A stretch of DNA of 5,663 bases, taken from positions 1 through 5,663 of the forward strand of contig WQXE01000123.1 in assembly GCA_009784995.1 (NCBI GenBank), in the 5' to 3' direction. Made by a program: the position numbers and the translations under genes. The notes beneath the pieces are model-generated. The model was not told the DNA's origin, searched no databases, and was given only the letters and a program-made list of their open reading frames with translations. Origin of the DNA: Treponema sp. Its GTDB lineage: Bacteria; Spirochaetota; Spirochaetia; Treponematales; Breznakiellaceae. This document shows positions 1-5,414 of the stretch, in pieces (the stretch's first letter is position 1; every line of letters starts with the position of its first letter).

Positions 1-1
1 G

Positions 2-199
2 AACCGCCTTGAGCACACAGTTCGCGGCCTCGACATAGGAGCAGAAAACATGCAGGCATCCGAGTCCAGAATACGTGACGCTAACATGGCGAACGAGACG
101 GTAAATTACACCAAGAACATGATTCTTACACAATCCGGTACAGCAATGTTGGCTCAGGCTAACCAAAGAGGTCAATCGGTTCTTTCATTATTGCAATAA
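2..199 (+). CDS. Flagellin, C-terminal 65 residues (partial)
   Basis: This is the 3' end of a flagellin gene, cut by the left edge of the window; the frame begins at base 2 and stops at TAA 197-199. The 65 residues run from NRLEHTVRGLDIG to the end QSVLSLLQ and carry the conserved flagellin C-terminal D0 helix: the ASESRIRDANMA motif, a TKNMILTQSGTAMLAQAN heptad helix and a hydrophobic LLQ end. In the family this helix pairs with the N-terminal D0 helix to form the inner core of the filament. If the host is a spirochaete, as the rest of the window suggests, this would be a FlaB-type core protein of a periplasmic filament. FlaB versus FliC cannot be told from this fragment, so no symbol is given. 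The gene is more GC-rich than the genes downstream, as highly expressed genes often are. Hairpins and a U-tract follow the stop closely. Confidence 0.93.
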   Translation, partial: NRLEHTVRGLDIGAENMQASESRIRDANMANETVNYTKNMILTQSGTAMLAQANQRGQSVLSLLQ

Positions 200-209
200 G
201 CAGTATACT

Positions 210-235
210 CCAGCGCCTAAATTCTTAGGTGCTGG
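210..235 (+). other. Hairpin just after the flagellin stop
   Basis: CCAGCGCCTAA (210-220) pairs with TTAGGTGCTGG (225-235) over 11 bp with one G-U pair and a 4-nt loop (ATTC). No T-run follows, so it is not a standard intrinsic terminator. It may protect the 3' end of flagellin mRNA. The right arm recurs exactly at 270-280 inside the next hairpin, so the left arm could pair with either copy. Confidence 0.7.
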
Positions 236-255
236 ACGACGTCTCTCGGAAAGGC

Positions 256-293
256 GCTCAGCATCTATTTTAGGTGCTGGGCTTCTTTTTTAT
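256..293 (+). terminator. Rho-independent terminator of the flagellin gene
   Basis: GCTCAGCATCTA (256-267) pairs with TAGGTGCTGGGC (271-282) over 12 bp, including two G-U pairs, with a 3-nt TTT loop. A T-rich tract follows directly (283-291, with TTTTTT at 286-291). This is the classic stem plus U-tract layout, about 60 bp after the flagellin stop codon. It separates flagellin transcription from the tRNA-Thr unit. Confidence 0.85.
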
Positions 294-315
294 ATACCCA
301 ATTTATATTAATGTG

Positions 316-324
316 TGGTATAAT
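316..324 (+). promoter_or_regulatory. Possible extended -10 promoter upstream of tRNA-Thr
   Basis: TGGTATAAT (316-324) is a perfect TATAAT box with the TG of an extended -10. No good -35 lies 17 bp upstream (ACCCAA at 296-301). The 10-bp palindrome ATTGCGCAAT (323-332) overlaps the box and the expected start site and could be an operator. It would be a second, distal promoter for tRNA-Thr. The same TGGTATAAT string recurs at 382-390. Confidence 0.35.
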
Positions 325-360
325 TGCGCAATAAGCGGCTGTTATATTGAAGGTTTCGCG

Positions 361-390
361 TTGAATATTGACGCGTATCATTGGTATAAT
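361..390 (+). promoter_or_regulatory. Promoter of tRNA-Thr
   Basis: The -35 candidate is TTGAAT (361-366) and the -10 is TATAAT (385-390), with an 18-bp spacer. TG at 382-383 adds an extended -10. Transcription would start near 397, a few bases before the mature 5' end of the tRNA at 401, which is a usual arrangement for tRNA genes. Confidence 0.7.
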
Positions 391-400
391 TTAACTATTA

Positions 401-473
401 GCCAAGATGGCTCAGTTGGCAGCGCAGTTCACTCGTAATGAACAGGTCAGGGGTTCAATTCCCCTTCTTGGCT
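401..473 (+). tRNA. tRNA-Thr (anticodon CGT)
   Basis: The cloverleaf can be drawn by hand. The acceptor stem GCCAAGA (401-407) pairs fully with TCTTGGC (466-472), and the discriminator base is T473. The D-loop AGTTGGCA has the conserved GG. The anticodon stem GTTCA/TGAAC is perfect around the loop CTCGTAA, giving anticodon CGT, which reads ACG (Thr). The T-stem AGGGG/CCCCT is perfect around TTCAATT. One mismatch (T-C) lies in the D-stem GCTC/GCGC. CCA is not encoded, so it must be added after transcription. The last 18 bases (456-473) are repeated exactly at 629-646, which marks this tRNA as a possible integration target. No T-run terminator follows closely, so transcripts may run on towards the receiver gene at 688. 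Confidence 0.95.
456..473 (+). repeat. Direct repeat, copy 1 (3' end of tRNA-Thr)
   Basis: CAATTCCCCTTCTTGGCT is the 3' half of the T-arm, the acceptor strand and the discriminator base of tRNA-Thr. An identical 18-bp copy lies at 629-646, 173 bp further on. Flanking bases differ on both sides. A duplicated tRNA 3' end is the usual form of an attachment-site pair for tyrosine recombinases, but no recombinase gene is visible here. Confidence 0.9.
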
Positions 474-496
474 AAAAGTAACATTGATCAGTTATT

Positions 497-637
497 GGGG
501 AATTGAAACTTTTTTGCGGCATAAAAACCATAGCAGGTGCGTATGGTTTTTATGTAAAATGGCATGGATGCCATTTTAGCAAAAAAGACGGCTTGGAAAC
601 CTGAGGCAGGATGCCGAAGGTTGGAAAGCAATTCCCC
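497..637 (+). repeat. Nested inverted-repeat element with a T-shaped core
   Basis: Four perfect inverted repeats nest in 141 bp. The outer arms are GGGGAATTG (497-505) and CAATTCCCC (629-637), 9 bp. Inside them CTTTTTTGC (509-517) pairs with GCAAAAAAG (579-587), 9 bp. Within that stem sit two hairpins back to back: CATAAAAACCATA (520-532) with TATGGTTTTTATG (542-554), 13 bp with a 9-nt loop, and TAAAATGGCAT (555-565) with ATGCCATTTTA (568-578), 11 bp on paper with a 2-nt apex. From 509 to 587 only 13 of 79 bases are unpaired. A weaker imperfect hairpin (CGGC/GCCG, then CCTG/CAGG) fills 589-616. The right outer arm lies inside the second copy of the tRNA tail. Function is unknown. Options are a structured RNA between tRNA-Thr and the receiver gene, a folded DNA site for a recombinase or replication protein, or a small non-autonomous element. 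No reading frame in it looks real. Confidence 0.8.
611..622 (+). repeat. 12-bp direct repeat, copy 1
   Basis: ATGCCGAAGGTT at 611-622 recurs exactly at 652-663. The two copies bracket the second tRNA-Thr tail (629-646). They could be recombinase arm sites or the trace of a small duplication; the sequence alone does not decide. Confidence 0.75.
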
Positions 638-646
638 TTCTTGGCT
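629..646 (+). repeat. Direct repeat, copy 2 (orphan tRNA-Thr 3' end)
   Basis: This is an exact 18-bp copy of 456-473, with no tRNA body in front of it. The T-arm bases upstream of it are gone (GGAAAG precedes instead of AGGGGTT), so it is not a second tRNA. It forms the right outer arm of the nested inverted-repeat element. Its layout fits an attachment-site remnant or a partial tRNA duplication. Confidence 0.85.
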
Positions 647-651
647 TTGAT

Positions 652-663
652 ATGCCGAAGGTT
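652..663 (+). repeat. 12-bp direct repeat, copy 2
   Basis: This is the second exact copy of ATGCCGAAGGTT (first at 611-622), 41 bp downstream. It ends about 10 bases before the ribosome binding site of the receiver gene. Confidence 0.75.
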
Positions 664-687
664 TTATAATAATGGGAGGATTTAGGT

Positions 688-1062
688 GTGAAAAAGATTT
701 TTGTGGTGGATGACAACAGCACAAATCTATTATCCGCGAAAGAAGCGCTTTCGGAGCAGTATAATGTGATGACAATTTCATCCGCTTTGATAATGTTCGA
801 TTTTTTAGAAAATATCAAACCCGATTTAATTTTATTGGATATTGAAATGCCCGAAATGAACGGCTTTGACGCGTTAAAAAAATTAAAAGCCGACGAACGG
901 TATTCCGGCATCCCTGTTATATTTCTGACAAGTCATAACGATGAAGCTGTTGAATCTCTAGGTAAAAAGATGGGTGTTGTGGATTTTATTCCCAAACCTT
1001 TTTGTAAATCCATTCTTCTTAATCGTTTAAAACCTCATTTAGAGAGTGATTCATGTATATAA
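688..1062 (+). CDS. Single-domain response regulator (CheY-like receiver)
   Basis: This 124-aa protein is one receiver domain with no output domain. The acidic pair D8-D9 (FVVDDN), the phosphoacceptor D51 (LILLDIEMPEMNG), the switch T81 (FLTS) and K103 (PKPF) are all present, so it should accept a phosphoryl group. Proteins of this type act in the cytoplasm as phosphotransfer intermediates or bind a partner such as a motor or an enzyme. The GTG at 688 is chosen because GGGAGGA (674-680) sits 7 nt upstream and the KKIFVVDD start fits the family. The gene overlaps the hybrid kinase by 10 nt, so the kinase is its likely phosphodonor and the two are probably translated together. The adjacent flagellin allows a motility role, but the flagellin terminator and tRNA lie between, so that link is weak. 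No clear promoter of its own was found. Confidence 0.93.
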   Translation: MKKIFVVDDNSTNLLSAKEALSEQYNVMTISSALIMFDFLENIKPDLILLDIEMPEMNGFDALKKLKADERYSGIPVIFLTSHNDEAVESLGKKMGVVDFIPKPFCKSILLNRLKPHLESDSCI

Positions 1063-3389
1063 TAATCGGCGTATTAATAACGCTGGCTTTACTTCTTATA
1101 TGTATTATAATAGCAAAATTTATTTCCAAAACAATTGAGCATCGCTTAAAAGATATGATGAATAAAGTCCGCGAAGCCGACGAAATCGCGCGAAAAGCAA
1201 TTGAAGCGAAAAATTCCATGAGTTATCTTAATAACATTTTAAACGGAATGGACGCGATGATTTATGTTACAGAACCCAGTACCGGCGAAATTCTTTTTAT
1301 GAATGACAATATGAAGCTGCATTATAATATCGAAGGCGACGGCGTCGGGCAGTTGTGTTACAAAGTTTTGCAGGAAGGGTTAGACGCGAAATGCGATTTT
1401 TGTCCGTGTAGAAAACTTGATAAAGATCCGGATACAATTGTTGTTTGGGAAGAGCACAGTCCTTTAACTAATCGTGTTTATCATAATGTTGACAGATACA
1501 TAAATTGGCCCAACAGAAACAAAGTTCATATGCAGCATTCTGTTGACATAACAGAACTTGTCGCCGCGAGAGAATCCGCCGAGCAAAGCAATCGATCCAA
1601 AGGAATATTCCTGGCGCAAATGAGTCATGAAATACGCACACCCATGAACGCTATTTTAGGTATATCTGAAATTCAACTGCGCGATCCGTCTCTCTCATCA
1701 TCCGCGGAGGACGGATACAGAAAAATATATGAATCGGGAAATCTTTTAATGAACATTATAAATGATATTCTTGATTTTTCCAAAATTGACGCGGGCAAAA
1801 TGGAGATCGTTTTGGATAAATACGATATTCCAAGTTTAGTTAACGATACTGTGCTTTTAAACCGCTTGCGATGCGAAAGCAAAGCGATTGAGTTTATTCT
1901 GAAAGTAGACGAAAATACACCGCTTGAACTGATTGGCGACGGACTGCGTATCAGGCAAATACTTAACAATTTGCTTTCAAACGCTTTTAAATATACTGAA
2001 ACAGGCGAAGTTATATTATCTATTAATGCCGAACCTTCGCGGGATAAAGATACTGTTATACTTGTATTCCGTGTGAGTGATACCGGGTGCGGCATGAATA
2101 AAGAACAACTGGATATACTTTTTGAAGAATATTCGCGTTTTAATATACAAACAAACCGCGGTGTTACCGGTACCGGTTTGGGTATGACAATTACAAAACG
2201 TCTTTTAGATATTATGGACGGCGAAATATTTGTGGAAAGCGAAGTTGATAAGGGCTCTGTATTTACTGTCCATTTACCGCAGAAAAAACATGGAGCCGCT
2301 GTCTGCGGAAAAGAAGTGGCTGACAGATTAAGCAGTTTTACTTTTAGTGATAAAACAATTTCTAAAAAGACACAGATTATACATGAATATATGCCTTACG
2401 GTAAAGTTTTAATAGTTGATGATGTTGAGTCCAATTTATATGTCGCTAAAGGATTAATGCTTCCTTACGGCTTACATGTAGAAACTGTAAACAGCGGATT
2501 TAAAGCGATAGAAGCGATAAAGAATAATCCTGATTTTGACATTATATTTATGGATCATATGATGCCTAAAATGGACGGTATACAAACAACAGAAGTTATG
2601 CGTGAAATGGGTTATACCCGGCCTATTATCGCTCTTACCGCGAATGCTGTTGTCGGGCAGGCGGAAATGTTTTTATCTAATGGTTTTGATAATTTTATCG
2701 CGAAACCAATTGATACGCGGAAAATGGATATTATTTTAAAAGATTATATAAGAGATAAAAAACCGCCTGAAGTAGTTGAGGCGGCGCGCAAGGAATATCT
2801 TGAAAAAGAAACCGGTAATAACAGAAGCCCTTCTGATAACGCGGCGCCTAATGTTAATATTGAACTGGCAGTACATTTCGCTCACGATGCTGTATACGCG
2901 GTTAATTTTCTAAAAACTATAATAGAAAAAACAGGTGATTTAAATGATGATGATATAAATACATATATAACTACAGTTCATGGCGTAAAAAGCGCGCTCG
3001 CGAATATTGGTGAAAAAGAATTGTCCGCTATAGCTTTAAAACTGGAAAAGGCGGGGCGCGAAAAAAATCTAACTTTAATAATGGAAGAAACACCAGTGTT
3101 AATCAACGCGCTTCAGTTTTTGATCGATAAATATAAAACAAATGATAATAATGACACTATAGAAATTTCCAATGAAGATAAAATATTTTTACAGGAAAAA
3201 TTAAATATTATTAAAGCCGCGTGTGATACATTAGATTTAAATAAAATCGAAGAAGTTTTAAAGGAAGTAAAGAAAAAAACCTGGACTTATGAAATAAATG
3301 ACAGTCTTGATGATATTTCTGTATATTTATTACGCGCGGATCTAAAAAAAATTGTTCCTGTTATAGATAAAATTATAAAATTTCTATAA
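1053..3389 (+). CDS. Hybrid sensor histidine kinase (TM-PAS-HisKA-HATPase-REC-HPt)
   Basis: This is a 778-aa membrane-anchored phosphorelay kinase. Residues 2-22 form one transmembrane helix with almost nothing outside it, so the signal is probably sensed in the membrane or cytoplasm. A charged, probably coiled linker (about 25-58) leads to a PAS-like domain (about 60-170) with cysteines C102, C114, C117 and C119 (CDFCPC). HisKA follows with H192 in SHEIRTP. The HATPase has the N-box NNLLSNAFKY (305-314), G1 DTGCGM (343-348) and G2 GTGLGM (373-378). The receiver (about 450-565) has D456-D457, phosphoacceptor D501, T529 and K551. The HPt domain (about 603-694) has H643 in VHGVKS. The last 80 residues are helical and resemble the C-terminal tail often seen after HPt in this architecture. 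A full H192 to D501 to H643 relay is possible, with the upstream receiver (D51) as a plausible final acceptor. The ATG at 1053 lies inside the end of that gene, with a weak AGAGAG (1041-1046). The ligand cannot be read from sequence. Confidence 0.93.
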   Translation: MYIIIGVLITLALLLICIIIAKFISKTIEHRLKDMMNKVREADEIARKAIEAKNSMSYLNNILNGMDAMIYVTEPSTGEILFMNDNMKLHYNIEGDGVGQLCYKVLQEGLDAKCDFCPCRKLDKDPDTIVVWEEHSPLTNRVYHNVDRYINWPNRNKVHMQHSVDITELVAARESAEQSNRSKGIFLAQMSHEIRTPMNAILGISEIQLRDPSLSSSAEDGYRKIYESGNLLMNIINDILDFSKIDAGKMEIVLDKYDIPSLVNDTVLLNRLRCESKAIEFILKVDENTPLELIGDGLRIRQILNNLLSNAFKYTETGEVILSINAEPSRDKDTVILVFRVSDTGCGMNKEQLDILFEEYSRFNIQTNRGVTGTGLGMTITKRLLDIMDGEIFVESEVDKGSVFTVHLPQKKHGAAVCGKEVADRLSSFTFSDKTISKKTQIIHEYMPYGKVLIVDDVESNLYVAKGLMLPYGLHVETVNSGFKAIEAIKNNPDFDIIFMDHMMPKMDGIQTTEVMREMGYTRPIIALTANAVVGQAEMFLSNGFDNFIAKPIDTRKMDIILKDYIRDKKPPEVVEAARKEYLEKETGNNRSPSDNAAPNVNIELAVHFAHDAVYAVNFLKTIIEKTGDLNDDDINTYITTVHGVKSALANIGEKELSAIALKLEKAGREKNLTLIMEETPVLINALQFLIDKYKTNDNNDTIEISNEDKIFLQEKLNIIKAACDTLDLNKIEEVLKEVKKKTWTYEINDSLDDISVYLLRADLKKIVPVIDKIIKFL

Positions 3390-4701
3390 CGCCTTTTGGT
3401 CTTATTTTTAATACAGTCACAGAATCTTTGCCAAATACAGTTTCCATATATTTACAGTAAACATCAATTTTTTCCAGCGGGATATATGATTGAATTGTAC
3501 CAGCGAAGCCGCCGCCGTGAACCCTGCAGGCGGATTTTATCTGTTCTTTTTGGAAAAATTCTTTTGTAAGGGCAAGAGCCAGGCTGATACCTTGTTCTTT
3601 TGGATTATTCAGTGAATAAACATTTTGTAATATTTCCCATGAAGAGTTTCCTGATTCATTTATTAAATACAGATAATTATTTAAAAACTTTTGTTTTTCT
3701 TCACCTGTTGCCGCGCTTTCTATTTTAATCAAAGTTTCGCTTATTTCGTCTACACGTTCGTTTTCGTTAAAAAAGTGAAGGCAGCGCAGTAAAGCCCTGT
3801 CTCCAATTTTTTTGCGTATATCGGACGCGCCGGATATTACCTGTTCTTTTTCAATTTCGCGTAAAACACTTTTACCGAAGAACGCCGCGACATCTTTCAT
3901 TTCTTTTGGGATGGAGGCGTAATCGTCTGTTAAATCCGCGTGACTGCCGCCTGTATTTACTACGCACAAAGCGAAACCAGCCGCTGATAAATCAAAATTG
4001 ATTTGTTTTACTTTCGGATTTAACGTATCTTTAAAATCAATCGCGACCGCGCCGCCTGACGCGCATGCTGTTTGATCCATTAAACCGCATGGTTTTTCAA
4101 AGTATACATTTTCCGCGATTTGCCCTATTTGCGCGATTTCAAGCGGTGTAAGTTTGCCTCCGCCGTATAAAGAATCAAAAATACAGCCGATTAATACTTC
4201 GATAGCCGCTGACGATGAAAGCCCCGAGCCAGGTTGTACTGTCGAATGAGCGTTAGCCGAAAACCCGTTAATTTTAAAGCCGCGTTTAACAAACTCCGCG
4301 GCGATTCCCCTTATAAGAGAGTCTGTTTTTCCGGCTTCTTCGGGTTTTGGCTGAAGGTCGCTGTCTCCGTTTTCTTTTGTTAATTTTATTTTTACATCGG
4401 GGAAACCCGCTGAACGAAAGAAAACGATATTATCATTACGCTCAAGTACGGCGGCGGCGCAATCCATTTGAATGGAAGCCGCCAGTACTTTACCTCGATT
4501 GTGATCTGTGTGGTTTCCAGCGAGTTCTGTTCTGCCGGGAGCGCTGAATAAACGTATATTTCCGTTTGTATTAAGATTATCCATTCCTGATACTAACGTT
4601 GTGTAACGTTGGCGCGCGTTTTCTATTTCCTGCTCGCCGTAAAGTTCAGCGAAAATATTTGTCATGTACTGTGAATTAATTTTTTCGATTATTTCTTTCA
4701 T
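3373..4701 (-). CDS. galK: Galactokinase (GHMP kinase family)
   Basis: This 442-aa protein is predicted to phosphorylate alpha-D-galactose to galactose 1-phosphate with ATP, the first committed step of the Leloir pathway, in the cytoplasm. The galactokinase signature is at 56-70 (GRTELAGNHTDHNRG, with R57, H64 and D66). The GHMP ATP-binding loop is GSGLSSSAAIE (158-168). The catalytic-base region is GLMDQTACASGG (206-217) with D209. The third GHMP motif is RVHGGGFAGT (393-402). The length is somewhat above the usual 380-400 residues. The canonical GEHTD is GNHTD here (N63), a variant I recall from clostridial and treponemal members, so a shifted sugar preference cannot be excluded. The ATG at 4701 has AGGAA about 6 nt upstream and overlaps the pgsA stop as ATGA, which suggests translational coupling. 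Its 3' end overlaps the convergent kinase gene by 17 bp. No galT or galE lies in the window. Confidence 0.93.
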   Translation of the reverse strand: MKEIIEKINSQYMTNIFAELYGEQEIENARQRYTTLVSGMDNLNTNGNIRLFSAPGRTELAGNHTDHNRGKVLAASIQMDCAAAVLERNDNIVFFRSAGFPDVKIKLTKENGDSDLQPKPEEAGKTDSLIRGIAAEFVKRGFKINGFSANAHSTVQPGSGLSSSAAIEVLIGCIFDSLYGGGKLTPLEIAQIGQIAENVYFEKPCGLMDQTACASGGAVAIDFKDTLNPKVKQINFDLSAAGFALCVVNTGGSHADLTDDYASIPKEMKDVAAFFGKSVLREIEKEQVISGASDIRKKIGDRALLRCLHFFNENERVDEISETLIKIESAATGEEKQKFLNNYLYLINESGNSSWEILQNVYSLNNPKEQGISLALALTKEFFQKEQIKSACRVHGGGFAGTIQSYIPLEKIDVYCKYMETVFGKDSVTVLKIRPKGVIEIL

Positions 4702-5321
4702 GTTGTTTCCTGTTTAACTGATTCTGTTTTTTTATATTTTGAAAGGTAATCAAAAAATGAAATTATAGAAAACAAAACAGAAAGAGCGAATATTACAAGT
4801 GATCCTGTTTTAAAATACGGTAACATGGTTTCAGTTATTGCCTGCGTATGGGTATGCGGTTCGTGGATTTGCCGTTCCAAACTGAAAACTAAAAGAGCGG
4901 CTCCTACCGCTACAATATAAGCGACAGTTTTTATTTTTCCGTAAATACTCGCGCCAAGTGTTATACCTTTTTTTAACATCAAGTTACGTAAAAATAAAAT
5001 GCCAAACTCGCGGTAAATAATCAACAGAAAAAGAATCACAGGAAAAATGCTATCTCCCCAAAGCCTGTCAATAATGAAACATAGAAAATATGTAATTTGT
5101 ACAAGAGTATCCGCGAAGGGATCAAAGAGTTTTCCAAAATCACTTGTTTGGTTAAATTTGCGTGCTACAAAACCGTCAAAATAATCGGTAACTTCTGATA
5201 CAATAAAAATTATCCAGAGAACAGGTATTGTCCACGCGTATTCACGGAACACAAGGAAAATAACCAGAAATACAGGAGCCAAAATTATTCTGAATAAAGT
5301 GAGTTTATTCGCAAGGTTCAT
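4698..5321 (-). CDS. pgsA: CDP-diacylglycerol-glycerol-3-phosphate 3-phosphatidyltransferase
   Basis: This integral membrane enzyme joins CDP-diacylglycerol and glycerol 3-phosphate to give phosphatidylglycerol phosphate and CMP, the committed step to phosphatidylglycerol and cardiolipin. The CDP-alcohol phosphotransferase motif D-x2-DG-x2-AR-x8-G-x3-D-x3-D is complete: D46, D49, G50, A53, R54, G63, D67 and D71. About six hydrophobic segments are visible (roughly 8-27, 30-45, 72-86, 91-109, 130-147 and 172-192). A loop with three histidines (HEPHTHT, 153-159) precedes the last helix and is unusual. The ATG at 5321 is chosen: it gives the typical N-terminus MNLANKLTLFRI and 207 aa. An upstream TTG at 5345 would add 8 residues but has no ribosome binding site. 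The ATG also lacks a clear Shine-Dalgarno. Another CDP-alcohol transferase, such as a phosphatidylinositol or phosphatidylserine synthase, is possible, but the N-terminus and length favour PgsA. It is the first gene of a pair with galK. Confidence 0.9.
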   Translation of the reverse strand: MNLANKLTLFRIILAPVFLVIFLVFREYAWTIPVLWIIFIVSEVTDYFDGFVARKFNQTSDFGKLFDPFADTLVQITYFLCFIIDRLWGDSIFPVILFLLIIYREFGILFLRNLMLKKGITLGASIYGKIKTVAYIVAVGAALLVFSLERQIHEPHTHTQAITETMLPYFKTGSLVIFALSVLFSIISFFDYLSKYKKTESVKQETT

Positions 5322-5326
5322 AATTA

Positions 5327-5355
5327 ATATTGGCTTTAAAGGCAATATGTGTCAA
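5327..5355 (-). promoter_or_regulatory. Possible promoter of pgsA-galK
   Basis: On the minus strand a perfect TTGACA (5355 down to 5350) is followed after 17 bp by CAATAT (5332-5327), a poor -10. If used, transcription would begin close to or at the pgsA ATG (5321), giving a leaderless or near-leaderless mRNA. That would agree with the lack of a ribosome binding site. The -35 match is convincing and the -10 is not. Confidence 0.35.
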
Positions 5356-5375
5356 TTGGGGGGTAATAATTTAAG

Positions 5376-5404
5376 TTGATCTTTATTTGAATATTTTTTA
5401 TACT
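5376..5404 (+). promoter_or_regulatory. Promoter of tRNA-Leu
   Basis: TTGATC (5376-5381) and TATACT (5399-5404) are separated by exactly 17 bp, close to the sigma70 consensus. The predicted start near 5411 is about 4 nt before the tRNA 5' end at 5415, the same geometry as the tRNA-Thr promoter. It diverges from the pgsA-galK unit. Confidence 0.7.
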
Positions 5405-5414
5405 TTTAAAATAA

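Noticed and set aside
497..637. Integron attC site or retron msr-msd RNA as an explanation of the nested inverted repeats
   Set aside because: No GTTRRRY/RYYYAAC core sites fit the ends, and no integron integrase or reverse transcriptase is in the window. The paired arms alone are not enough.
641..670. Promoter TTGGCT-18-TATAAT directly before the receiver gene
   Set aside because: The -10 is perfect, but transcription would start near 677, inside the ribosome binding site at 674-680, and the -35 is poor. It is not listed as a feature.
488..911. Two minus-strand open frames (488-781 and 576-911) across the tRNA-Thr spacer and receiver gene
   Set aside because: They overlap a clear receiver gene and the inverted-repeat element, show no recognisable domain, and lack a convincing ribosome binding site.
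1019..2095. Minus-strand open frames (1019-1219 and 1673-2095) inside the kinase gene
   Set aside because: They are antisense to conserved kinase domains and have no family features.
4347..4547. A 66-aa plus-strand open frame inside galK
   Set aside because: It is antisense to the conserved galactokinase signature, arginine-rich by chance, and has no support of its own.
5322..5345. Upstream TTG start that would lengthen PgsA by 8 residues
   Set aside because: It is a rare start codon with no ribosome binding site, and the family N-terminus begins at the ATG at 5321.
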